This document shows positions 1 through 5,779 of a stretch of 14,028 nt of DNA, in pieces. The notes beneath the pieces were generated by a model. That model had not been told where the DNA came from, made no database searches, and saw nothing but the letters and a program-made list of their open reading frames with translations. This DNA is from Lysobacterales bacterium (GTDB lineage Bacteria; Pseudomonadota; Gammaproteobacteria; Xanthomonadales; Xanthomonadaceae). The stretch's first letter is position 1; each line of letters begins with the position of its first letter. The DNA lies in contig JAGRJX010000178.1 of the NCBI GenBank assembly GCA_020442545.1, positions 1 to 14,028 on the forward strand. The letters are read 5' to 3'. The translations under genes were made by a program, and so were the position numbers.

Positions 1-28
1 GGAGGTTCGAATCCTTCCGGGCGCGCCA
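1..28 (+). tRNA. tRNA 3' end (partial), probably tRNA-Arg
   Basis: The window opens inside a tRNA gene. A 5-bp T-stem (GGAGG with CCTTC, one G-T wobble) closes a canonical TTCGAAT T-loop. It is followed by the acceptor 3' strand CGGGCGC, discriminator G and encoded CCA at 26-28. The implied 5' acceptor strand is GCGCCCG, which is typical of gammaproteobacterial tRNA-Arg, so Arg is the best guess. The anticodon lies outside the window and the identity is inferred. A strong terminator follows directly, so this is the last gene of its transcript. Confidence 0.88.
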
Positions 29-42
29 TACGAAACATCAAG

Positions 43-75
43 AACGCCAGTGACTTACCGTCGCTGGCGTTTTTG
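43..75 (+). terminator. Intrinsic terminator of the tRNA transcript
   Basis: A 12-bp stem, AACGCCAGTGAC (43-54) with GTCGCTGGCGTT (60-71), contains a single G-T wobble and a TTACC loop (55-59). The stem runs into a T tract (70-74 and beyond). It starts 15 nt after the tRNA CCA end, as expected for a Rho-independent terminator. Confidence 0.9.
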
Positions 76-95
76 TTTCCAGCGGACGAAATGGC

Positions 96-131
96 CCTGT
101 GACAGTTTCTGTGACACATCCTGTGACAGTG
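96..131. repeat. Three tandem 12-bp CTGTGACA repeats
   Basis: The octamer CTGTGACA occurs at 97-104, 109-116 and 121-128, exactly 12 bp apart. Degenerate tandem units therefore start at 96, 108 and 120. The tract lies about 70 bp beyond the tRNA 3' end. Regularly spaced short direct repeats beside a tRNA fit arm-type recombinase sites or a regulator array, but no integrase gene is present in the window. The function is inferred; the periodicity is seen directly. Confidence 0.75.
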
Positions 132-162
132 GCCTTTCGCCGATCCCCGTCATTTGAGTACT

Positions 163-277
163 TAGTCTGTGACGATCCAGTGCGCTGACATGGACGGGAT
201 TGACCACCTGGCATTTCGCTTGGTGGTCGCCAAAATGATGACCACCTAGTCTGTGACAGTGGGTGTGCGTGTCACAG
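163..277. repeat. Dispersed and inverted CTGTGAC copies with GACCACC inverted repeat
   Basis: The 11-mer TAGTCTGTGAC occurs twice (163-173 and 247-257). The second copy continues to CTGTGACA at 251-258 and is followed by its exact inverse TGTCACAG at 270-277, giving an 8-bp inverted repeat with an 11-nt spacer. Between them GACCACC (202-208) faces GGTGGTC (222-228), and GACCACC recurs at 240-246. Together with the tandem copies nearer the tRNA, this is a dense cluster of related sites. It may be the remnant of an integration (att) region or an operator cluster. Confidence 0.6.
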
Positions 278-557
278 CGCGATTTGACCTCCTAGTCGCT
301 GAGATCTCCAGAATCGGCCTGAGAAGTCCGCGTTCCGGGGGAGGTCCACTGCAGTGGGAACGGCCAAGCTCGGGCTCCCAGGCGCTTGCGCGGGCCGGCA
401 AAACCCCATCGCACGACAGGCCCAAAATGATCAGTGGCTGCGAAGCTGATTGTTTCCGGCTTGCGCGGCCTTCCGGAGTCGATGTAAAGCGGATTGTCAC
501 CAGCGTTTGCGGATTAGGAATACGTTCCTGCCGGCGTCGAGCAGCGAAAACTAAGTT

Positions 558-612
558 GGGGGTGCATCTGGTCACCCCCGTGGACTTGCGCGGCGGACTC
601 CACACTCCGCCG
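558..612. repeat. Two consecutive 7-bp hairpins
   Basis: GGGGGTG (558-564) pairs with CACCCCC (573-579) across an 8-nt loop. Eleven bases later CGGCGGA (591-597) pairs with TCCGCCG (606-612), also across an 8-nt loop. Both stems are perfect. There is no T run after either on the + strand, so they are not typical terminators. They could be part of a structured RNA or the remains of a repeat element. Confidence 0.5.
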
Positions 613-917
613 ACGAAACCTGTTGGAGCCAGATTCTCCTCAGCCTAGGCCTGGAGACTTTGCCGCAAGTCGGCAACAGGCTATCACCGTGCCCACCTGT
701 CACAAAGGCTGCTCGGTGACATGTCATGTGATTCCCTTGTCGTTCCACTTCCACCGCGCTGCTCGCAGACGGCGTCGCACGATTCTCGACCACCAACCCT
801 TGCCCGACTGCTTCAAGGTTGAGCGCGGCCGTGCATCGATTCCAGACGTCCGTGGGATCTGGCTCAAATATCCGTGTTAAGGAGCGGATTCCCTGCACGC
901 ACAATGCAACAAAGCAA

Positions 918-923
918 TAGAAT
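918..923 (+). promoter_or_regulatory. TAGAAT -10-like box before tRNA-like element A
   Basis: TAGAAT lies exactly 6 nt before the first paired base of tRNA-like element A (930). The same hexamer sits at the same distance before element C. This is good spacing for a -10 box whose transcript starts at or near the first stem base. No convincing -35 hexamer is visible near 895-901. Confidence 0.4.
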
Positions 924-929
924 CCGTCT

Positions 930-1013
930 GTCGGCCGAGTAGAGCCCCCTTAAGGTAGTGCGGGACGCGGGCAGGCCGTGATGGTGCAGGTTCGAGTCCT
1001 GCCCTCGGCCGGC
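930..1013 (+). ncRNA. tRNA-like element A
   Basis: A cloverleaf-like sequence of 84 nt. A 10-bp closing stem joins GTCGGCCGAG (930-939) to CTCGGCCGGC (1004-1013) with one G-T wobble. The D-position segment (945-964) pairs weakly but carries AAGGTA, resembling the tRNA D-loop GG. The anticodon-position hairpin is CGCGG (966-970) with CCGTG (976-980) and only a 5-nt loop, GCAGG. A perfect 5-bp T-arm, GCAGG/CCTGC (986-1002), carries the canonical TTCGAGT loop. C1003 is unpaired between the T-stem and the closing stem. No 7-nt anticodon loop and no CCA are present, so it is not a standard tRNA. It could be a tRNA-derived or tRNA-mimicking small RNA. Antisense open frames across it give the RAGLEPA-like peptides typical of reading a tRNA T-arm backwards, and I do not treat them as genes. 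Confidence 0.6.
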
Positions 1014-1076
1014 GCTTTTCCCGCTCGCATGCGCTTCGATGCGCAGAGCATGCGGCGTCACGAGGTCTATGAAGAA

Positions 1077-1165
1077 GCCCGACCCGGGGCGGGACTCGAA
1101 CCCGCGATCCGCAGTGCCACGGTGGCACCTCACCTCTACCTGATCGGCGTCCTACCGGGCCGGAC
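1077..1165 (-). ncRNA. tRNA-like element B
   Basis: Read on the minus strand this is an 89-nt element with the same plan as element A. The closing stem is 11 bp (1155-1165 with 1077-1087). Its two non-Watson-Crick positions are G-U wobbles on the minus strand but would be A-C mismatches on the plus strand, which favours minus-strand transcription. The D-position hairpin (1131-1134 with 1146-1149) has a loop containing CAGGTA. The anticodon-position hairpin is GTGCC/GGCAC (1114-1118 with 1124-1128) with a 5-nt loop. The T-arm is GCGGG/CCCGC with loop TTCGAGT (1089-1105). One unpaired C (complement of G1088) separates the T-stem from the closing stem, as in the other copies. No CCA is encoded. 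Confidence 0.6.
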
Positions 1166-1211
1166 TTGCTACCAGCTTATCCGGCAACCCAGCTCTTCAT
1201 CAGATCGACGC

Positions 1212-1217
1212 TAGAAT
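1212..1217 (+). promoter_or_regulatory. TAGAAT -10-like box before tRNA-like element C
   Basis: TAGAAT ends exactly 6 nt before the first paired base of element C (1224), matching the arrangement at element A although the surrounding bases differ. No clear -35 hexamer is visible. I infer a -10 element from the shared sequence and spacing. Confidence 0.4.
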
Positions 1218-1223
1218 TAAAAT

Positions 1224-1310
1224 GCCGGCCGGGAAGATGACCAGTGTCCGGTAACTGGCGGCTTGGGAGACCAAGCCTGGGTGCAGGTTCGAATCCTGCC
1301 CTCGGTCGGC
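1224..1310 (+). ncRNA. tRNA-like element C
   Basis: An 87-nt cloverleaf, the best-folding of the three. A 10-bp closing stem joins GCCGGCCGGG (1224-1233) to CTCGGTCGGC (1301-1310) with two G-T wobbles. The D-position hairpin is CCAGT/ACTGG (1241-1245 with 1254-1258), whose 8-nt loop holds GGTA. The anticodon-position hairpin is a 7-bp stem GGCTTGG/CCAAGCC (1260-1266 with 1271-1277) capped by a GAGA (GNRA) tetraloop, so no anticodon can be presented. The T-arm is GCAGG/CCTGC with TTCGAAT (1283-1299), followed by an unpaired C1300. Its last 31 nt differ from element A at only two positions, while the anticodon-position hairpins are unrelated. No CCA follows. Confidence 0.62.
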
Positions 1311-1444
1311 ACACCCTCCCCCGACAGACCTTTGTATCGATGGTCCCTATGGCGTCCTGAATGGCTGTTGCTCTCAAGCCTTTCGGCACAGTTGTATCAC
1401 CCCTCATGGAAAGCACGGTTGCCCGCCAAGTTATGTGATGTAAT

Positions 1445-1481
1445 CAGCAAATTCATGTTATAGTTATCGGTCAATTTGCTG
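1445..1481. promoter_or_regulatory. Inverted repeat around a -10-like element upstream of the operon
   Basis: A perfect 9-bp inverted repeat, CAGCAAATT (1445-1453) with AATTTGCTG (1473-1481), has a 19-nt AT-rich centre containing TATAGT (1459-1464), a good -10 match. No strong -35 is visible near 1436-1441. The arrangement fits an operator overlapping the operon promoter, or a stem-loop at the 5' end of the leader. It lies 50 bp upstream of the first start codon. Confidence 0.5.
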
Positions 1482-1530
1482 CGGACGCTTCGGGGTGCGT
1501 GCGTGGCTTGTCGATTCATTCGGGGAAGTC

Positions 1531-4500
1531 ATGCGTTCGGGAATACGGGCATTCCGAGGCCGGTGTCTGGCCGTCACTTTTGTGCTGGGCTTGATTGGTT
1601 TTCTGTGCTTGCTGGCGACGACGTCGGCAGCGATTGCACAGGATTCGGTGTGCGCTGAAGTGCGCATCGAGATACGGCAAAAGGTCAGTCTGGAGCGTCA
1701 GGCATTCGATGCAATCCTGAGGATCCGTAACGGGCTGGCTACGGGTGCTGTCGAGAACGTATCTGTCGATGTGCTATTCACAGATGTGGACGGAAATCCA
1801 GTCGTAGCTTCAAGTGATCCAGACCATGCCGCCGCGACGTTCTTCATTCGTGTGGACGAGCTTGATGGAATCGACGCGCTGGACGGCACGGGATCGGTTG
1901 CTGCTCAAAGCACCGGGACCGTTCGCTGGATCATCATTCCGGCTGCAGATGCTGGAGGAAACACTCCAGCCGGAGTGATGTACATGGTGGGTGCTCGACT
2001 GCAGTATCGCCTCAATGGCGAAGATCATGCGGTCGATGTCGTGCCCGAAACCATTACAGTCAAACCGCAGCCACGGTTTCAGTTGGACTATTTCCTGGCC
2101 AGTGATGTTTATGCGGATGATGCGTTCACGCCAGAAATCGAGCCGCCGGTGCCATTCACTTTGGGCGTCCGCTTGCGCAACGCAGGTGCGGGTACCGGGC
2201 ACAACGTCAGCATCGAGTCAGCACAACCCGAGATCGTGGATAACGAACAAGGGTTGCTTGTCGGATTCAGCATCATTGGTAGTCACGTCGACGAGCAGCC
2301 TGCTGCCCCGACATTGAATATCGATTTTGGGGATGTTCCTGGTGGTGGTGTGCGCATGGGACGCTGGCTGATGGAGACCACGCTCAGTGGCCGCTTCATA
2401 TCAATGGATGCCAGTTACACGCATGCCGATGAACTGGGCGGGGCGCTGACCTCACTGATAGACGGAGAACCAGCTACACATCTGTTGCTTCGTGATGTGT
2501 TGGTCGAGCTTCCGGGGCGCGATGGTATCCGCGACTTCCTCGCTCGCGATGGTGATGTGCTGCGGGTGTACGAATCCAATGGCGTCGATAGCGAGGTTGT
2601 TGATCTTTCTGAGCAGGCAAGCCTGACAAACGGAAATAGTGGGCAGGAGTATTCGCTCGTGTTTCCAGAGAACAGCGGTTTTTCCTATGTGCGTGTTGCT
2701 GATCCGAGACAGGGAAATTCTTCAGGTCTGAGCATTGCGCGTTCGAGCGGGCAGCTGCTGTCAGCAGCGAACGTGTGGTATTCGAAGACGCGCAAGCCAG
2801 ACAATGGCTGGTCCTATTTCATCAACGTATTCGATGTGAATGGTGGCGGGACGTACACGGTCACTGTCGACGCGCCGTCTGCTACCGGTTCTTTGGCTGG
2901 CATTGTGTATGCCGATATCAATGGCAATGGCGTTCGCGATGCCGATGAGGACGCACTTGATGCCGTGGAGTTGTCGCTGACCGGCACAACGGCAAGCGGT
3001 GAAATCCAGCGCACGACCCTGTCGCAGAACGACGGCAACTACGTCTTCGTGGATTTGCCGGAAGGTACATACTCGATAGCGATAAGTGACATCGCTTCGT
3101 ATGAAAACGGCACACATGAGACAGGGTCGGCGGGCGGCGTGGTGGAAGTGTCGCGAATTTCGCAGATCAGTCTTGGGAGCGGGGTAGCTGGCACCGGCTA
3201 TCGCTTCGCAAAGGTGCCTGTCGACACACAGGGAAGCGCCGACCTGCAGGTGCTGCCGTTGGAGGGTCAAGCCCGAGTGGTGCTTGGAGAAGTCAGCACC
3301 TTGACGTTCAGGGTGCTGAACACGGGGCCCCAGTCAGCCTTGGCAAGTACCTCGTTGCAATTGCCGAGTGCGTTCACAGTGACCGGGGCGACACCTTCTG
3401 ACGGTGTTTTCAGTCCTGAGTCTGGCGTGTGGGAGCACGGTGCCATGCTGCCTGGGCAGCAACAAAGCCTGGTGTTGCAGGGCACCTTCGGCCAGCTTGG
3501 AGCGCAAACCATCAACGCCACCGTCCAGATGCTGGATGACGGCATTCACGACCCGGATTCCAACAACAACCATCAATCGCTTGAGGTCCTGGTCGAAGCA
3601 GTTTCGGTTCTCTCCATCGTCAATGAAGCGGCACCGATCAGCGATATATTGTTTCTCGTGTCGTGTCCGGAAGATGCGGCGCCGACGTGTGTCGATGATC
3701 GCATCCAGCGTTGGCAATCGCTCCTTGCCGGAACCGCGATTCGGCACCGTATTGAAAGCGATCCGACGCAGTTCGCTTTGGCGCTGCGCAGCGGTGAGTG
3801 GCGCTCCGTCTGGGTTGATGGATCCGCCTGGCTGAGCGAAGGAACTATTGCTGCGGAAATTCGCGAGAGCGTGCGACGCGGTGGGGCCTTGATCGTCTCG
3901 GGTACTCGCGACGTAACCTGGGAGCGGTTCGAAGTATTGACCGGCGGTTGGTATAGCGCCGACCTTCCGGCAGATTCGCGGACGATTGCGTTGTTGCAAA
4001 GCGAATACTTTGAACAGGGCGGCATGATGGCCGCAGGTGTCGTGGCGACTTTTGACGGTGGGGATGGTCGTGTTCTGGCCGAGTACGCCCCCGGGCTGGC
4101 GGCGGTCATCGCTACCCCGGTTGGGGCACCTGCGCCTGTGGTCGTTTTCGGGTTTGATCCCCTGTCCGGCATCGAGACACAGTCGAACCCCCAAATGTTC
4201 ATGAGTGGGTTGGCGTCTGGCGCAGCGATCCGGATGCCTGATGTGGTTTTGGGTCGCAGTGTCCTGCCGTTCCGGGTGCATGCGCAGCGCCCGAATGCCG
4301 CGACGGCAGCGCTGGCTCTGGCGGTCGGATTCCCGGAGTCGTTCTCACTGATCTCCGCAGATCCTGATCCCACGATCACTACGGATTCATCGCTGTCCTG
4401 GGCGGTGTCCTGGCCGCTGCCGGAAGCAAGTTTTGAAGCCGATTACATACTGCGTGCGCCCGCTGATGATGGCATGTACACAATTCTTGCAATGGCGCAA

Positions 4501-4854
4501 TGGGAAGACGAGGAAGCTGAAGCCAGCACCGCTATCCAGACACGCAGTACCCACGGGCAGATCGAACTTGCCCGTGAGGCACTTGAGCATTTGGAAGTGC
4601 CGCTGCTGGGTGATCAAGCACTGAAAGCGCAGGCGCAGGCATTGTTCGCTGCAGCGGAGTCGGCTTACCTGCAGGGCAACCAGGAAGCCGCGATTGCCGC
4701 GCTGCTTGAAGCCATTGAATTGTTGGATGGGATGGAGGATGAGGACGCATTGGGCGTTGCCGAAGAACTGTCTCGCGCGCTGTTGGCAATGTCGCGCGAT
4801 AGACCGGCTGGCACCGGTGAACTGTTCTCCGATGGATTTGAGGAAATTCTGTGA
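1531..4854 (+). CDS. Secreted multidomain protein: SdrD-B-like, DUF11-like, amidotransferase-like fold, DGFE tail
   Basis: A protein of 1107 aa. I chose the ATG at 1531 because GGGGAAG (1522-1528) sits just upstream and a signal peptide follows at once: an Arg-rich n-region, a hydrophobic core and Ala-rich cleavage near AIAQ. An upstream in-frame GTG at 1495 is less likely. Residues about 30-440 are beta-rich with no family I recognise. About 452-520 is an SdrD-B-like domain with a calcium-binding-type DINGNGVRDADED loop. About 565-690 resembles DUF11. About 703-900 resembles a class I glutamine amidotransferase-like fold (start DILFLVSC, later RGGALIVSGTRD). A second beta domain follows, then an Ala/Leu/Glu-rich helical segment (about 1009-1090) reminiscent of a FIMAH-like bundle. 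The protein ends in LFSDGFEEIL. It probably acts at the cell surface or in the periplasm. It is first in the operon and its stop overlaps the next start (GTGA). Its overall role is unknown; domain calls are by eye. Confidence 0.9.
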   Translation: MRSGIRAFRGRCLAVTFVLGLIGFLCLLATTSAAIAQDSVCAEVRIEIRQKVSLERQAFDAILRIRNGLATGAVENVSVDVLFTDVDGNPVVASSDPDHAAATFFIRVDELDGIDALDGTGSVAAQSTGTVRWIIIPAADAGGNTPAGVMYMVGARLQYRLNGEDHAVDVVPETITVKPQPRFQLDYFLASDVYADDAFTPEIEPPVPFTLGVRLRNAGAGTGHNVSIESAQPEIVDNEQGLLVGFSIIGSHVDEQPAAPTLNIDFGDVPGGGVRMGRWLMETTLSGRFISMDASYTHADELGGALTSLIDGEPATHLLLRDVLVELPGRDGIRDFLARDGDVLRVYESNGVDSEVVDLSEQASLTNGNSGQEYSLVFPENSGFSYVRVADPRQGNSSGLSIARSSGQLLSAANVWYSKTRKPDNGWSYFINVFDVNGGGTYTVTVDAPSATGSLAGIVYADINGNGVRDADEDALDAVELSLTGTTASGEIQRTTLSQNDGNYVFVDLPEGTYSIAISDIASYENGTHETGSAGGVVEVSRISQISLGSGVAGTGYRFAKVPVDTQGSADLQVLPLEGQARVVLGEVSTLTFRVLNTGPQSALASTSLQLPSAFTVTGATPSDGVFSPESGVWEHGAMLPGQQQSLVLQGTFGQLGAQTINATVQMLDDGIHDPDSNNNHQSLEVLVEAVSVLSIVNEAAPISDILFLVSCPEDAAPTCVDDRIQRWQSLLAGTAIRHRIESDPTQFALALRSGEWRSVWVDGSAWLSEGTIAAEIRESVRRGGALIVSGTRDVTWERFEVLTGGWYSADLPADSRTIALLQSEYFEQGGMMAAGVVATFDGGDGRVLAEYAPGLAAVIATPVGAPAPVVVFGFDPLSGIETQSNPQMFMSGLASGAAIRMPDVVLGRSVLPFRVHAQRPNAATAALALAVGFPESFSLISADPDPTITTDSSLSWAVSWPLPEASFEADYILRAPADDGMYTILAMAQWEDEEAEASTAIQTRSTHGQIELAREALEHLEVPLLGDQALKAQAQALFAAAESAYLQGNQEAAIAALLEAIELLDGMEDEDALGVAEELSRALLAMSRDRPAGTGELFSDGFEEIL

Positions 4855-5738
4855 GCCTGCATCGGCTTCGCATATTGGTATGCAGCAGCCTGCTGCTGCC
4901 CAGTGCCTTGTGCTGGGGACAGGCTCCATGTGACGACGACTCCGTAGACGGTGAACTTCATGTCCACTCGTCCATGCCGGGGGCAGACGTGCTGATTCGT
5001 CACCCGGAGCTCTCAGTCGACGAAAAGCAGTCACTCAATGCTTGCCTGCTTGACCCAGCGACGGTCATTCGTGACCCGGATGCTTACATGCTGGTGGACG
5101 TTCGTTCTCCCGCAAAAGTGGCTCGGGCACGAATACCCGGAGCCATCAACTTGCACAGAACGGATGTCGTGAATAGTCGGTTCATTCCGGATGATCAGCG
5201 CACGGTCGTGTTGCTTGGCGATGCAGAGGATTTGACCGGTTCATTGGCTCAATGCATCTCAGTTCAGGAGGCGGGAGGCCGCGCCTTGCAGGTATTGCGA
5301 GGCGGTGTTCGCGCATGGCATCGAAGCGGTGGCTCACTAGCGGGTTCGTACGAAGAGCAGATCCAGCCTCAGGTGGTATCCGAAGAAACCGTTCATTCCT
5401 TGATTCGCTGGCCACAGGTCGTGGTGCTGGCCGAGGAAACCTACCTGATTCCAAACGTGCACGAGTCTTCTTTGTTCGGCATAGGTGGCAATGACCCGGA
5501 TGCAGTATTGCGTCAGCTGCGTGCGCAGGCTGATATCAGACAAACGATGGCCGTGATTGTGTTCGCAACCGATCAGATCGACCCGACCGTTTGGCGCGAG
5601 CGCCTACTCGAAGCAGGCTGGCCAGAGCCGATGTTCTATCGCGGCGACCAACATCGTTTCCTGGAATGGCTGCAGCAGCAGGCACGAATGATTGCGCAGC
5701 GCGGGCAGTCGCTGGCAAGCGGTTGCCGCTGGAATTGA
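4851..5738 (+). CDS. Exported rhodanese-like protein, probably catalytically inactive
   Basis: A protein of 295 aa that starts at a GTG overlapping the previous stop by 4 nt, with GAGGA (4840-4844) as ribosome binding site. Residues 1-25 form a signal peptide with likely cleavage near WGQA; the cysteine at the end of PSALC is a poor lipobox. The rhodanese-like domain (about 65-165) shows YMLVDVRSP, ARIPGAINL and the LRGGVRAWHRSG end motif (about 148-159). The loop that should carry the catalytic cysteine reads VVLLGDAED (about 118-127) with no Cys, so sulfur transfer is unlikely. The half after about residue 170 looks like a second, more degenerate rhodanese-like unit. In this setting it may be a binding or assembly partner of the giant secreted proteins. 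The fold is fairly sure; the role is inferred. Confidence 0.9.
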   Translation: MSLHRLRILVCSSLLLPSALCWGQAPCDDDSVDGELHVHSSMPGADVLIRHPELSVDEKQSLNACLLDPATVIRDPDAYMLVDVRSPAKVARARIPGAINLHRTDVVNSRFIPDDQRTVVLLGDAEDLTGSLAQCISVQEAGGRALQVLRGGVRAWHRSGGSLAGSYEEQIQPQVVSEETVHSLIRWPQVVVLAEETYLIPNVHESSLFGIGGNDPDAVLRQLRAQADIRQTMAVIVFATDQIDPTVWRERLLEAGWPEPMFYRGDQHRFLEWLQQQARMIAQRGQSLASGCRWN

Positions 5739-5779
5739 CACGTTACCGTCTGCCTTGGCGGACACGAGAAGCGCAAGAT

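Larger units (their letters stand above)
281..929. other. Stretch without a credible protein gene
   Basis: I find no convincing coding region here. The open frames on both strands lack a ribosome binding site, recognisable protein motifs and sensible composition, and they overlap each other antisense. The only structure I can support is a pair of adjacent hairpins near 558-612 and an isolated TGTCACA at 698-704, the inverse of the repeats near the tRNA. The stretch reads like decayed or non-coding accessory DNA. Confidence 0.6.

Noticed and set aside
96..131. CRISPR array
   Set aside because: The units are 12 bp with no spacers of 25-40 bp and no cas genes, so this is a tandem repeat rather than an array.
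252..276. CRP/Clp-type binding site in the TGTGA/TCACA pair
   Set aside because: The half-sites are separated by far more than the 6 bp such a site requires, and no other copy in the cluster has the right spacing.
246..904. Several overlapping open frames on both strands (60-130 aa)
   Set aside because: No ribosome binding sites, no recognisable motifs, mutual antisense overlap and Arg/Pro/Ser-rich composition typical of chance frames in GC-rich DNA.
930..1310. Calling the three elements functional tRNAs
   Set aside because: The closing stem is 10-11 bp instead of 7, the anticodon-position hairpins have 4-5 nt loops, and no CCA or plausible anticodon can be placed.
864..1416. Short open frames with RAGLEPA / RAGFEPA / GQDSNLHHHG-type peptides
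   Set aside because: These peptides arise from reading tRNA T-arm sequences in sense or antisense. Here they fall on the three tRNA-like elements and are not evidence of proteins.
3334..4379. Long minus-strand frames of 268-315 aa inside the first operon gene
   Set aside because: They are antisense shadows of a well-supported + strand gene with signal peptide and domains, and have no start signals or motifs of their own.
5591..5779. Upstream extension of the 1269-aa Ig-like protein to an ATG at 5591
   Set aside because: It overlaps the rhodanese-like gene by about 150 bp and places a non-signal, Arg/Ala-rich stretch before a clean signal peptide that starts at 5780.
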